From: Gammaproteobacteria bacterium | Lineage (GTDB): Bacteria > Pseudomonadota > Gammaproteobacteria > DSM-16500 | DNA: 35,684 nt | Assembly: GCA_021324335.1 (NCBI GenBank) | Contig: JAJPJH010000053.1 | Location: forward strand, 1-35,684 | Direction of reading: 5' to 3' | Shown: piece after piece, positions 16,639 through 25,528 of the stretch | Layout: every line of letters starts with the position of its first letter | Numbering within the stretch: position 1 is the first letter of the stretch | Made by a program: the position numbers and the translations under genes | The notes under the pieces: generated by a model | The model's database searches: none | What the model saw: the letters and a program-made list of their open reading frames with translations, nothing else | Told to the model about the DNA's origin: nothing

Positions 16639-17238
16639 TTAATAGACAGATTCCCTTTCTGCAAATGCATGGGCAAGTGTATCCGGCCCTGCGTATTCAA
16701 TTTCACCGCCAATGGAGATTCCGCGTGCAATACGCGTTACTTTGAGTGAGTGTTGCTTAGCTAACTCCGAAATATAGTGAGCCGTTGCTTCCCCTTCCAC
16801 GGTAGGGTTGGTGGCAAGAATAACTTCCTTAAGGTGGTCACTCATAAAAATAGATTGTAATTGCCCAATACCAATTTCTTCAGGACCAATCCCATCTAAG
16901 GGTGACAAATGGCCGAGTAATACAAAATATTTTCCTCGGTAATGCGTCATTTGCTCGATGACGGTCACATCAATAGGATTTTCGACAATACATAACTGCG
17001 ATGCATCTCGATGGGTGGAAGCGCAAATTTCACATAAGGTGGTTTCACTAAAAATTCGACAGGATTGGCAATGAGCAATATTTTCCATCGCCTCGTGAAG
17101 TGTTTTTGCTAAACGCCTGCCATTTTCACGCCCACGTGTGAGTAATTGTAATGCCATGCGTTGAGCCGTTTTCGGCCCAACACCTGGCAAACAACGTAAT
17201 GCATCAATTAATTGTTCTAACAGCGAACTAAAGCGCAT
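16639..17238 (-). CDS. recR: Recombination protein RecR
   Basis: RecR works with RecF and RecO to load RecA at gaps. The 199-residue protein has the N-terminal helix-hairpin-helix ([17 protein letters not shown]), a Cys4 zinc finger (C57, C60, C69, C72) and a Toprim domain ([27 protein letters not shown]). Length and order are typical. It follows ybaB by 6 nt, part of the conserved dnaX-ybaB-recR cluster. Confidence 0.97.
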   Translation of the reverse strand: MRFSSLLEQLIDALRCLPGVGPKTAQRMALQLLTRGRENGRRLAKTLHEAMENIAHCQSCRIFSETTLCEICASTHRDASQLCIVENPIDVTVIEQMTHYRGKYFVLLGHLSPLDGIGPEEIGIGQLQSIFMSDHLKEVILATNPTVEGEATAHYISELAKQHSLKVTRIARGISIGGEIEYAGPDTLAHAFAERESVY

Positions 17239-17244
17239 ACTAAA

Positions 17245-17592
17245 TTACCGAGACGTGGTGGTATCGCCAAAACCTTCAGGCAGTTTCATGCCTGTCAAGC
17301 TGCCCATTTTATCACGTAGAGTACGTTCAATTTTATCCGTCGCATCATTGATAGCTGCTGCAATCAAGTCTTCGATGATTGATTTTTCTTCTTTTAACAA
17401 ATTGGGATCCAAGGTAACTTTCTTCGCATAATGCTGGCCTGTCATAACAATTTTCACAGCACCACCGCCAGATTGGCCGATAACTTCCATTTCAGCCACT
17501 TGTTTCTGAATATCTTGAAGCTTTTTTTGCATTTCTTGTGCGCGCTTCATAATATCGTTTAGACCGAGTTTTTCATTGGGTTTCATTGACAT
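17245..17592 (-). CDS. ybaB: YbaB/EbfC nucleoid-associated protein
   Basis: This is a small DNA-binding dimer of the nucleoid, conserved next to recR. The 115-residue protein shows MKRAQEMQKKLQDIQKQVAEMEVIGQSGGGAVKIVM, written here only as its parts: an N-terminal helix with MQKKLQDIQ and the GQSGGGAVK turn, then DPNLL and EDLIAAAINDAT. An ATG at 17586 is the alternative start. It lies 49 nt after a radical SAM gene that separates it from dnaX. Confidence 0.95.
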   Translation of the reverse strand: MSMKPNEKLGLNDIMKRAQEMQKKLQDIQKQVAEMEVIGQSGGGAVKIVMTGQHYAKKVTLDPNLLKEEKSIIEDLIAAAINDATDKIERTLRDKMGSLTGMKLPEGFGDTTTSR

Positions 17593-17641
17593 TAGGATGT
17601 TTCCTCATGGATTAAAGTAATAAATACTATTAAGCAACATT

Positions 17642-18715
17642 TTAGCTATCCTCCCCCCATAAATCTAGTTGGTTGGAAGGCGGCCGTGGCCGTTGGAAGT
17701 GTTCTGTATTGAGTGGAATAGAGGGCGTTTGATTTAAGCCAAAGCGCTTACAGGCTAATTTAAAACGTTTTGCTAAGAGGGTAGCAAATTCGCCCTCGCC
17801 ACGCATGCGTTGCCCGAAGGTGGCATCGTATTCTTTACCCCCGCGCATTTGTCGAATTAAGCTCATGACATGTGCGGCTCGGTCTGGAAAATGGGTGGCT
17901 AGCCATTCTTTAAATAAGTCTTTTACTTCATAGGGTAAGCGGACTAATACATAAGCTGCATGTCGGGCGCCTGCACGAGCAGCGAGTTCTAAAATGCGTT
18001 CAAGCTCCATATCGTTAATCAGAGGAATCATAGGGGCGGCCATGACTCGGACGGGAATACCGGCATCGCTGAGTGTGTGAATAAGACGTAATTTTGCTTG
18101 TGGCGAAGAGGTGCGCGGCTCGAGGGTACGTTTAAGTTCAATACGCAAGGTGGTCAGGCTGACAGCGACAGAAGCTAAGCGGCGTTTAGCCATCTCGGCT
18201 AATAAATCGATATCTCGTTCGATGAGGGAACTCTTGGTGATAATCGTTACAGGATGATGGTAGCGGTAGAGAACTTCTAGGATGCTACGTGTTACTTTTA
18301 ATTTGCTTTCAGCGGGTTGATAAGGATCGGTATTGGCGCCGAGCATGATGGGCAAGCACTGATAGTGGGGCTTGCTGAGTTCCATTCTTAATAAATTAGC
18401 GGCATCAACTTTGTAAAAGATTTTCGTTTCAAAATCTAATCCGGGTGATAAATTCATGTAAGCATGGCTGGGCCGCGCATAGCAATAAATACAACCATGC
18501 TCGCAGCCGCGATAAGGGTTGATAGATTGCTCAAAGCCGATATCAGGGGAATCGTTGCGACTGATAATAGATTTAGCTTGCTCAGGGATGAGTATGGTTT
18601 CTAGGGCAGAGGAGGGTTCTTCTTCACTATCCCAGCCGTCATCAAAATCCTCACGAGTATGGATTTCGAAACGGCCTTCAGGATTACTTAACGCTCCTCT
18701 ATTTTTCAAACTCAT
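17642..18715 (-). CDS. PA0069-family radical SAM protein
   Basis: The 357-residue protein has the radical SAM cluster motif CEHGCIYC (Cys71, Cys75, Cys78), followed by YARPSHAYM and DFETKIFYK. LGANTDPYQPAE, VTIITKSSLIERDIDLL and VSLTTLRIELKRTLEPR come next, a pattern I recall from the PA0069 group of radical SAM proteins (related to SplB-like enzymes). The reaction is not established. Its ATG overlaps the dnaX stop by 4 nt (ATGA), so translation is coupled. It breaks the usual dnaX-ybaB adjacency and so looks like a gene captured into the cluster. Confidence 0.85.
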   Translation of the reverse strand: MSLKNRGALSNPEGRFEIHTREDFDDGWDSEEEPSSALETILIPEQAKSIISRNDSPDIGFEQSINPYRGCEHGCIYCYARPSHAYMNLSPGLDFETKIFYKVDAANLLRMELSKPHYQCLPIMLGANTDPYQPAESKLKVTRSILEVLYRYHHPVTIITKSSLIERDIDLLAEMAKRRLASVAVSLTTLRIELKRTLEPRTSSPQAKLRLIHTLSDAGIPVRVMAAPMIPLINDMELERILELAARAGARHAAYVLVRLPYEVKDLFKEWLATHFPDRAAHVMSLIRQMRGGKEYDATFGQRMRGEGEFATLLAKRFKLACKRFGLNQTPSIPLNTEHFQRPRPPSNQLDLWGEDS

Positions 18716-20304
18716 ACGAAAGAAATCTCAAGCGTTCCTTCGTACATATCCATTAATTGTTTTATTTTGGGATCTTGCATCAGACTTTGGGTAGCCTGAT
18801 GCAGACGTTCTTCTTGTTCCTGCTGATGTTGCTTGATAGGTGTCATGAGTTCAACCGAGGTGATTTGAATATCCAGTTGAATGTCTTGTTGTAAGTGGCG
18901 ACTCAGGGCTTCGCTGATGCGGTCTTTTAGTTTTTGGTTCAGCATGGGCTGATGGGTATCGGAGAGAGAAAGAGTGATTTTATTCCCGACGATTTTTTCT
19001 AAGACACAGTTGGATACGAGGGCTTGCGCCATACCGGTTAAACCAAGTTTGGAGGAGAGGGCACGCCAATCGGGGATAATAAGGGTGCAGCCGTTAGTAT
19101 CGTTTCCGCTGCTAGCTGTACCCACCATCTTGTCATCCCGCGGTTTATCCGCGGGACCCACGGTGGGTGTACTACGCTGCTTGGGTGATGACGCCAATGT
19201 GGGTCCCGCGGATAACCCGCGGGATGACAGAGAAGCCGGTTGAAACGCCAGCATCCGCAACATCGTCATCTCAAACCCTTGCTGTGGACTGGGATTAATC
19301 GCCAAATCCCGTCTCCCCAATAAAGCAATTTGATAATAAATTTGCACATCTTCTGGCGAAAAACGTTTCGCCATCGCTGCCACCCTCTCTTCCTTCGTCA
19401 TTGCGTCCGGCACAATTTGAGCAATCGCTATCTTATGCAAGAAGCTAATCAACTCTTCTAACACTTGTTGAAAATCTGGCGCATGCTCTGTTAGCTGTGC
19501 TATCACTTCCAATAATCGCTTTCCATCTTGTGCAGCAAGTGCTTCTAACAGGGGCAATAATTCATCCTGCGCCATACTGCCTAGCATGGTGTTTACTTCT
19601 TGCAAACTTACACTCCCATGCCCATATGCAATAGCTTGGTCCAACAAACTCAATGCATCTCGCATACTTCCATCTGCTGCTTTCGCTAATTTCTCTAAAG
19701 CTGCTGGGTCAGCTTGAATCGTTTCTGTTTCACAAATATGTTGCAAATGCTTCGCGATTTGCTCAGGCGTGATCCGTTTGAGATGAAATTGCAAACAGCG
19801 CGAAAGGATGGTGATAGGCAAACGTTTAGGATCGGTTGTCGCTAATATAAATTTGACATGCTCTGGTGGTTCTTCCAAGGTTTTCAGCAAGGCATTAAAG
19901 CTGTGGTTTGAGAGCATATGCACTTCGTCAATTAAATAAACTTTATAGCGACCTTGGGTGGGCGGATAAAGCACATTATCAAGTAGCTCGCGGGTATCTT
20001 CGACTTTTGTACGAGAAGCAGCATCGACTTCAAACAAATCCAGAAACTGCCCTGCATCAATTGCCTGACAGGCATGACATTGGCCGCATGGATCTGATGT
20101 AAGACCTGATTCGCAATTCAAGCACTTGGCTAAAATACGACCAAGTGTGGTCTTTCCTACGCCGCGTGTACCGGTTAATAGATAAGCATGATGAAGACGT
20201 TGTTGTGCTAATGCATTGGATAACATACGGAGGATAGGTTCTTGCCCTACCATGTCTTTGAAGCGACGAGGTCGCCATTTGCGAGCGAGTACTTGATAAT
20301 TCAT
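18712..20304 (-). CDS. dnaX: DNA polymerase III subunit gamma/tau, with in-frame palindromic insert
   Basis: This is the clamp-loader ATPase of the replisome. The 530-residue protein has the Walker A GTRGVGKTT (45-53), a zinc module (Cys64, Cys73, Cys76, Cys79), Walker B LIDEVHMLS and the SRC finger (LSRCLQFHL), followed by the collar domain. At about residues 359-392 a 33-codon segment encoded by a palindromic element (19131-19229) interrupts the linker before the C-terminal domain. The domain itself continues normally (DTNGCTLIIPDWRALSSKLGL). No A-AAA-AAG frameshift signal is visible. The gene follows the SRP RNA and tRNA-Ser genes. Confidence 0.95.
   Translation of the reverse strand: MNYQVLARKWRPRRFKDMVGQEPILRMLSNALAQQRLHHAYLLTGTRGVGKTTLGRILAKCLNCESGLTSDPCGQCHACQAIDAGQFLDLFEVDAASRTKVEDTRELLDNVLYPPTQGRYKVYLIDEVHMLSNHSFNALLKTLEEPPEHVKFILATTDPKRLPITILSRCLQFHLKRITPEQIAKHLQHICETETIQADPAALEKLAKAADGSMRDALSLLDQAIAYGHGSVSLQEVNTMLGSMAQDELLPLLEALAAQDGKRLLEVIAQLTEHAPDFQQVLEELISFLHKIAIAQIVPDAMTKEERVAAMAKRFSPEDVQIYYQIALLGRRDLAINPSPQQGFEMTMLRMLAFQPASLSSRGLSAGPTLASSPKQRSTPTVGPADKPRDDKMVGTASSGNDTNGCTLIIPDWRALSSKLGLTGMAQALVSNCVLEKIVGNKITLSLSDTHQPMLNQKLKDRISEALSRHLQQDIQLDIQITSVELMTPIKQHQQEQEERLHQATQSLMQDPKIKQLMDMYEGTLEISFV
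19131..19229. repeat. 99-bp palindromic element inserted in frame in dnaX (RPE-like)
   Basis: The two 31-bp arms (19131-19161 and 19199-19229) pair at 30 of 31 positions around a 37-nt centre. The arms carry TGTCATCCCGCGG and its complement. The length is 33 codons and no stop arises in the dnaX frame; it adds a Ser/Gly/Pro/Arg-rich segment (SSRGLSAGPT ... GPADKPRDD). Because of the symmetry the other strand encodes nearly the same peptide. The base composition is much richer in GC than the gene. This is the behaviour of Rickettsia palindromic elements. No other full copy lies in this window. Confidence 0.85.
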
Positions 20305-20358
20305 AGATTCAATTCACCTTCATTTCAGTGAAGTTTATATCGAATCGCTGAAAACGCA

Positions 20359-20472
20359 TAGTAGCGAGTACCAGCCTCTCTTCGGCGCCCGCGTCGGCCG
20401 TTACCGTTGCTTCCTTCCGGACCTGGCGGGGTTCACGGCTTATCGTCGCGAAGCGACCAATACTCGCTACTA
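20359..20472 (-). ncRNA. ffs: Signal recognition particle 4.5S RNA
   Basis: The RNA pairs with Ffh to target membrane proteins. On the minus strand the core CCAGGTCCGGAAGGAAGCA is present, with the GGAA tetraloop and the conserved asymmetric loop. The ends form a perfect 12-bp closing stem (TAGTAGCGAGTA at the 5' end, TACTCGCTACTA at the 3' end). The length of 114 nt equals that of E. coli. It sits between tRNA-Ser and dnaX, the arrangement common in gammaproteobacteria; the exact ends are inferred from the stem. Confidence 0.95.
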
Positions 20473-20494
20473 TTCGTTCTACTCATTCATTCAG

Positions 20495-20583
20495 CGGAGA
20501 GAGAGGGATTCGAACCCTCGATACGTCGTTAAACGTATACACGCTTTCCAGGCGTGCTCCTTCGACCGCTCGGACATCTCTCC
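20495..20583 (-). tRNA. tRNA-Ser(GGA)
   Basis: An 89-nt class II tRNA: acceptor GGAGAGA / TCTCTCC with discriminator G, D-arm TCCGAGCGGTCGAAGGA, and anticodon stem CACGC / GCGTG around loop CTGGAAA. The anticodon GGA is at 20547-20549; a long variable arm and T-arm GGTTCGAATCC follow. CCA is not encoded. It reads UCC and UCU codons and lies 22 nt before the SRP RNA, likely in one transcript. Confidence 0.97.
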
Positions 20584-20646
20584 AGACAAGCTGCGCGTAA
20601 GGTTAAACTAGAACATGGGAGAGTGCAATGGTAGTGGGGAGATTTT

Positions 20647-21774
20647 TTAATGGAATAAAATCTTTAACATCCTCTCATAAATTTTAACTAACGTCTGTAA
20701 ATCCTCCACCCGTACACATTCGTCTATTTGATGGGCAGTGGTATGGGGTACTCCCAGCTCAATAATCCTTGCACCTGTTGCTGCAATAAACCGTCCATCC
20801 GATGTCCCTCCACCTGTCGAGAGTTTTACCTCTAATCCTGTTATCTCTTTAATAGCTAGTTGGGCTGCTGTAACCAATTGGCCTTTTTGCGTGAGAAATG
20901 GCTTTGCCCCGATTTCCCATTTCAGATCATAAGTCAATCCATGTTGGTGCAAAATGGCTTCTGTGCGCTCTTGCAGTTGTGGTACGGTGACGGCTGTTGA
21001 AAATCGAAAATTAAATAAAATTTCTAAATCTCCTGGAATCACATTGGCAGCGCCTGTACCGCCATGAATATTCGTGATTTGAAAAGTCGTGGGGGGGAAA
21101 TCGTCATTGCCTTGGTCCCATTCTATTTTAACCAGTTCATGCAAAGCAGCGAAGCAAAGATGAATCGGATTTTTTGCGAGATGCGGATAGGCGACATGAC
21201 CTTGTTTGCCATGGATTACTAATTTACCGTGTAATGAACCGCGTCGACCAATGCGGACTTGATCTCCTACTAAGGTCTCACTGCTAGGCTCACCCACAAT
21301 GCAATAATCAATTTTTTCGCTGCGATTTTCCAAGGTTTCAATGACTTTACAGGTGCCATTGATGGAGGGACCTTCTTCATCACTCGTAATTAAAAAACCA
21401 ATTGATCCAGAAAATGCCGGATGACTTTGTATAAAATTTTTTGTTGCAATCACCATCGCTGCGAGCGCGCCTTTCATATCTGTCGCACCGCGCCCATATA
21501 AATAACCATCGCGAATGTGAGGTTGAAAAGGAGGTGATGTCCACTTCGTTTCAGTACCCGTTGGAACGACATCCGTATGGCCAGCAAAAACAAGCAGGGG
21601 AGATTGTTTACCATATCGCGCCCACAGATTATCGACGTCACCAAAACGCATCGTTTCACAATGAAATCCGACATCCGTTAAGTGAGCAGCAATTAATTGC
21701 TGGCAACCGGCATCCTGCGGTGTAATCGAGGGAAGAGCAATGAGTTTTTCTGCGAGATGAATCACTTCCTTCAT
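20647..21774 (-). CDS. dapE: Succinyl-diaminopimelate desuccinylase
   Basis: DapE removes succinate from N-succinyl-LL-DAP in lysine and meso-DAP synthesis. The 375-residue M20 metallopeptidase has zinc ligands and catalytic residues in FAGHTDVVP (His66, Asp68), GRGATDMKG (Asp99), TSDEEGPS (Glu133, Glu134) and PHTTAHQIDE, plus STGGGTSDGRF. It follows dapD by 12 nt on the same strand. The meso-DAP it supplies feeds peptidoglycan, linking it to mpl in the same window. Confidence 0.96.
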   Translation of the reverse strand: MKEVIHLAEKLIALPSITPQDAGCQQLIAAHLTDVGFHCETMRFGDVDNLWARYGKQSPLLVFAGHTDVVPTGTETKWTSPPFQPHIRDGYLYGRGATDMKGALAAMVIATKNFIQSHPAFSGSIGFLITSDEEGPSINGTCKVIETLENRSEKIDYCIVGEPSSETLVGDQVRIGRRGSLHGKLVIHGKQGHVAYPHLAKNPIHLCFAALHELVKIEWDQGNDDFPPTTFQITNIHGGTGAANVIPGDLEILFNFRFSTAVTVPQLQERTEAILHQHGLTYDLKWEIGAKPFLTQKGQLVTAAQLAIKEITGLEVKLSTGGGTSDGRFIAATGARIIELGVPHTTAHQIDECVRVEDLQTLVKIYERMLKILFH

Positions 21775-21786
21775 AAAAGTATCACC

Positions 21787-22611
21787 TTATTCAATATTTC
21801 TGAGAAGTTCATTCAAACTTATTTTATCGCGCGTTTTTGCATCCACTTCTTTTACAATCACTGCACAGTACAAACTGTATTTACCATCTGCGCTAGGTAA
21901 ATTACCGGGGACGACGACCGCGCCTGCTGGCACTCGACCATAGCTAATTTTACCTGTTTCCCGGTGATAAATGCGGGTACTTTGGCCAATATAGACACCC
22001 ATCGAAATCACGGCGCCTTCTTCTACGATGACCCCTTCGACAATTTCGGAACGGGCACCAATAAAGCAATTATCTTCAATAATAGTAGGGGCTGCTTGTA
22101 GCGGTTCTAATACACCCCCAATGCCTGCTCCTCCAGAAATATGAACATTCTTTCCAATCTGAGCACAGGAACCGACGGTCGCCCACGTATCGATCATTGA
22201 GCCACTATCAATATAAGCCCCTAAATTTACATAGGAAGGCATCAAGACAGTATTGGGTGCCACATAGGCTCCCTTACGAACCACAGCATGCGGTACGATC
22301 CGGGTGCCAGCGGCTTTAAAGTCATCTTTTGTATAGTGTTGATATTTCAATGGAACTTTGTCGAAAAATTGTGTGAATTCTGCCGGGATGACATCATTAT
22401 CATGCAGGCGAAAATAAAGTAATACCGCTTTCTTTAGCCATTGATGGATTTGCCATTCACCCCCAATTTTTTCAGCAATGCGCGCTTTACCCTGATCTAA
22501 TAGCTCAATAGATTCTTGTACCGCTTGTTTAATGTCAGGAGAAGCCTTTTGAGGCGATAGCATAGCGCGCTCTTCAAAGGCGTTTTCAATAATAGATTGT
22601 AGTTTTTGCAT
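21787..22611 (-). CDS. dapD: Tetrahydrodipicolinate N-succinyltransferase
   Basis: DapD transfers succinyl from succinyl-CoA to tetrahydrodipicolinate. The 274-residue protein has a helical N-terminal part ([18 protein letters not shown]) and then a left-handed beta-helix of hexapeptide repeats ([35 protein letters not shown]), ending in [21 protein letters not shown] lies before the ATG. It forms an operon with dapE and is divergent from msbA over a 78-nt gap, in which I could fix no promoter. Confidence 0.97.
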   Translation of the reverse strand: MQKLQSIIENAFEERAMLSPQKASPDIKQAVQESIELLDQGKARIAEKIGGEWQIHQWLKKAVLLYFRLHDNDVIPAEFTQFFDKVPLKYQHYTKDDFKAAGTRIVPHAVVRKGAYVAPNTVLMPSYVNLGAYIDSGSMIDTWATVGSCAQIGKNVHISGGAGIGGVLEPLQAAPTIIEDNCFIGARSEIVEGVIVEEGAVISMGVYIGQSTRIYHRETGKISYGRVPAGAVVVPGNLPSADGKYSLYCAVIVKEVDAKTRDKISLNELLRNIE

Positions 22612-22689
22612 GGTGAGTCCTGTTTGTGGCTAAACAGCATCTATGATAAGATACACCCTCTTGAAAATTCAAAAGAAATAGAATCTGGC

Positions 22690-24486
22690 ATGGCAAAATC
22701 AACATCTAAACTTAAACAACGACACGTTGCAAATGCGTTTTACATTTATTCACGCCTTTTTACCTATGTTCGCCGCTATTGGCCAGCGTTGATCATTGCC
22801 GCTTTAGGGAGCATGTCTTATTCCGGTATTGATGCGTGGTTTGTCTATTTTCTCAAGCCCTTGCTGAATAAAGGCTTAGTGGCTAAGGATAAGCATTTTC
22901 TCACCATTGCACCCTTTTTAATTATGATGGTCTTTATGATACGGGGTATCGCAAATTTTTTATCGAATTACTATATCGCAACTGTTTCGCGTAACGTCAT
23001 TATGCGCTTACGCCAGGATTTATTCGCCCATTTGCAGCGATTACCTGCTCGCTATTATGACCATACAACTAGCGGCCAATTGCTTTCTGTGATTTTGTAC
23101 GGCGTTGATCAAGTAGCTAATGCCAGTGCGGATGTGCTGACGTCGGCCATTCAATCCATCTTTTTAATTATTGGTTTGATTATCGTGATGTTTTCCATTA
23201 GTTGGAAATTAACATTATTATTTTTTGCCATCATCCCATTGGTTACCATTATCATGCGGGTGGCAAGTTTACGTATTCGACGTTTAAGTTTAAGCGTACA
23301 AGATTCCATTGCTGACATCAGTCATTGTGCAGAAGAAAATATTGAAGGTTACAGAGTCGTACGTGCGTTTGAAGGACAAGAGTATGAAGGCGAAAAATTT
23401 AATAAAGCGACTCGAATTAATCGCCAACGCGAAATGAAAGTTGTCGCGACACGGGCGATTAGTGTGGCAGCGGTGCAATTCACTATGGCATGTGCGTTGG
23501 CATTGACGTTGTATATTGCTGCTTTAGATATCTCGGATTCTATTTTGACAGCCGGTGGATTTGTGGCCATGGTTGCAGCCATGTTGGCGTTATTAAAACC
23601 GATGAAAGATTTAGCATTTGTTCAAAATAAACTTTATCGTGGTTTGGCGGGAGCACAGAATGTCTTTGAATTAATGGATGTGCCATTAGAAAAAGATACA
23701 GGGACACGATCTATGGGTCGTGCAAAAGGCAAGATTACCTTTGCAGATGTCAATTTTACTTATGATACGGGCAAACAAGTCTTGCAAAATATTTCATTTA
23801 CCATTGAGCCAGGCGAAATAGTAGCACTCGTTGGCCGCTCGGGGAGTGGAAAATCCACTTTAGCGAGCTTGTTGACACGTTTTTATGATAATTATACGGG
23901 TGAAATTCGTCTGGATGATGTTTCTATTCGTGAATATTCCTTAAAAGATTTACGCCGCCAATTTGCATTAGTATCCCAGCATGTCACATTATTTCATGAC
24001 ACGATCGCCAATAATATTGCTTACGGCCGTTTCCAGCATATTGGAAAAGCAGAAATTATCGCAGCCGCTAAAGCTTCTCATGCTTATGAATTTATCGAAC
24101 AATTACCGAATACATTTGATGCGCTTGTCGGGGAAAATGGGGTGTTGTTGTCCGGTGGCCAACGCCAGCGTATTGCGATTGCACGGGCCATTTTAAAAGA
24201 TGCACCGATATTAATTTTAGATGAAGCCACTTCTGCGTTAGATACCGAGTCCGAACGTTATATTCAAGCAGCGCTAGAAGAACTGATGAAGAACCGTACT
24301 ACTTTAGTCATTGCGCACCGCTTATCGACTATTGAACATGCGGATAAAATCATCGTCATGGAAGAAGGCAAAATGATAGAAATAGGCAGCCATCAAGAAT
24401 TATTAGCGCAGGATGGGCATTATGCTAAATTGCACCGTATGCAATTCAAAGATCTTCCAGCATTGGAAGCGATAGGCAATGCGTAA
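22690..24486 (+). CDS. msbA: Lipid A export ABC transporter MsbA
   Basis: MsbA flips lipid A-core across the inner membrane. The 598-residue half-transporter has an N-terminal six-span domain and a C-terminal nucleotide-binding domain with Walker A GRSGSGKST (about 381-389), the signature LSGGQRQRIAIARA (about 485) and Walker B ILILDEATSALD, with the switch His in IAHRLSTI. An in-frame start at 22606 would overlap dapD; ATG 22690 gives a normal MsbA N-terminus. The stop overlaps the lpxK start by 8 nt, the conserved msbA-lpxK pairing, which supports lipid A as substrate. Confidence 0.94.
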   Translation: MAKSTSKLKQRHVANAFYIYSRLFTYVRRYWPALIIAALGSMSYSGIDAWFVYFLKPLLNKGLVAKDKHFLTIAPFLIMMVFMIRGIANFLSNYYIATVSRNVIMRLRQDLFAHLQRLPARYYDHTTSGQLLSVILYGVDQVANASADVLTSAIQSIFLIIGLIIVMFSISWKLTLLFFAIIPLVTIIMRVASLRIRRLSLSVQDSIADISHCAEENIEGYRVVRAFEGQEYEGEKFNKATRINRQREMKVVATRAISVAAVQFTMACALALTLYIAALDISDSILTAGGFVAMVAAMLALLKPMKDLAFVQNKLYRGLAGAQNVFELMDVPLEKDTGTRSMGRAKGKITFADVNFTYDTGKQVLQNISFTIEPGEIVALVGRSGSGKSTLASLLTRFYDNYTGEIRLDDVSIREYSLKDLRRQFALVSQHVTLFHDTIANNIAYGRFQHIGKAEIIAAAKASHAYEFIEQLPNTFDALVGENGVLLSGGQRQRIAIARAILKDAPILILDEATSALDTESERYIQAALEELMKNRTTLVIAHRLSTIEHADKIIVMEEGKMIEIGSHQELLAQDGHYAKLHRMQFKDLPALEAIGNA

Positions 24487-25528
24487 TATCACCTATTATT
24501 GGTATCAGCCAGCGTTACATTTTCTCACACTACTGTTGCTACCATTCTCAGGGTTATTTGCTAGTTGTATTTTCCTTAGACGTTTTTTATATCGTGTCGG
24601 GATTATCAAAACATCTTATTTTGATGTGCCTATTATTGTCGTTGGTAATATTACGGTGGGTGGCACAGGCAAAACACCGTTTGTCATTTGGTTAGCTGAT
24701 TTTCTGATTTCGCAAGGGTATCGGCCGGGGATTGTTAGCCGTGGGGCAGGGGGTAAACCGCATCATCAACCTTATTGGGTCCAACCACAGGATAGTGCAA
24801 ATGAAGTAGGCGACGAAGCTGTTTTGTTAGCGCAGCGTAGCCAGTGTCCAGTGGTCATTAGTATTGATAGAGTCGCTGCAGTACGTGAGCTGTTGCGGCA
24901 AAGGCAGTGTGATATGGTGATTAGTGATGATGGCTTGCAGCATTATCGTTTAGGGCGTGATATTGAAATTGCCATTGTCGATGGTGTGCGCCGTTTTGGT
25001 AACGGTCATTTACTACCAGCTGGTCCGCTACGAGAGCCCCTTTCTCGCTTGCGTTCTGTGGATTTTGTGGTGGTAAATGGTGAGACAACGTTACCTTTAA
25101 CATCCTTCAAAATGACATTACAACCTACCGACTTAATTTCTTTCTTAAATCTACCTACCTTAACGGAGAAAAAAGTCCATGCCATTGCGGCTATCGGTCA
25201 TCCTGAACGGTTTTTTCTCACCTTAAAACAAGCAGGTTTTGACGTTATCCCGCATGTCTTCCCCGATCATCACTTGTACCAACCTCATGAGCTTGATTTT
25301 AATGATGTGCTTCCCATTATCATGACAGAGAAAGACGCCGTAAAATGCCAATCCTTTGCAGATAAGCGCTATTGGTTCTTACGGGTTACTGCTAAAATAG
25401 AGGGTGGACTAGAACAAGAATTATTAACTAAACTCAAAGTGAGGCGACCTTATGATAGCGAAGAAGATTTTGCAAAGCGTCCTTGTTGCCTGCGTGATAT
25501 TCAGCAGCATGATAACGCTCGCGAGTGA
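24479..25528 (+). CDS. lpxK: Tetraacyldisaccharide 4'-kinase
   Basis: LpxK phosphorylates the 4' position of the lipid A precursor at the inner membrane. The 349-residue protein has an N-terminal membrane segment (about 12-32), the P-loop GNITVGGTGKTP (56-67), VSRGAGG, GDEAVLLAQR, ISDDGLQHYRLGRDIEI and TEKDAVK. The tail after YWFLRVTAKIEGG is charged, cysteine-rich and not familiar; its last 77 nt overlap the next gene in another frame. This suggests that the original stop was lost or that the next gene was brought close. It overlaps msbA by 8 nt. Confidence 0.93.
   Translation: MRNITYYWYQPALHFLTLLLLPFSGLFASCIFLRRFLYRVGIIKTSYFDVPIIVVGNITVGGTGKTPFVIWLADFLISQGYRPGIVSRGAGGKPHHQPYWVQPQDSANEVGDEAVLLAQRSQCPVVISIDRVAAVRELLRQRQCDMVISDDGLQHYRLGRDIEIAIVDGVRRFGNGHLLPAGPLREPLSRLRSVDFVVVNGETTLPLTSFKMTLQPTDLISFLNLPTLTEKKVHAIAAIGHPERFFLTLKQAGFDVIPHVFPDHHLYQPHELDFNDVLPIIMTEKDAVKCQSFADKRYWFLRVTAKIEGGLEQELLTKLKVRRPYDSEEDFAKRPCCLRDIQQHDNARE

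Noticed and set aside
18985..18998. Programmed frameshift site for gamma/tau in dnaX
   Set aside because: An A6 run exists on the minus strand, but it reads GAA-AAA-ATC and does not form an A-AAA-AAG heptamer in frame.
18974..19243. Plus-strand ORF antisense to dnaX
   Set aside because: It is open only because the palindromic element reads through on both strands; the rest is antisense to a real gene.
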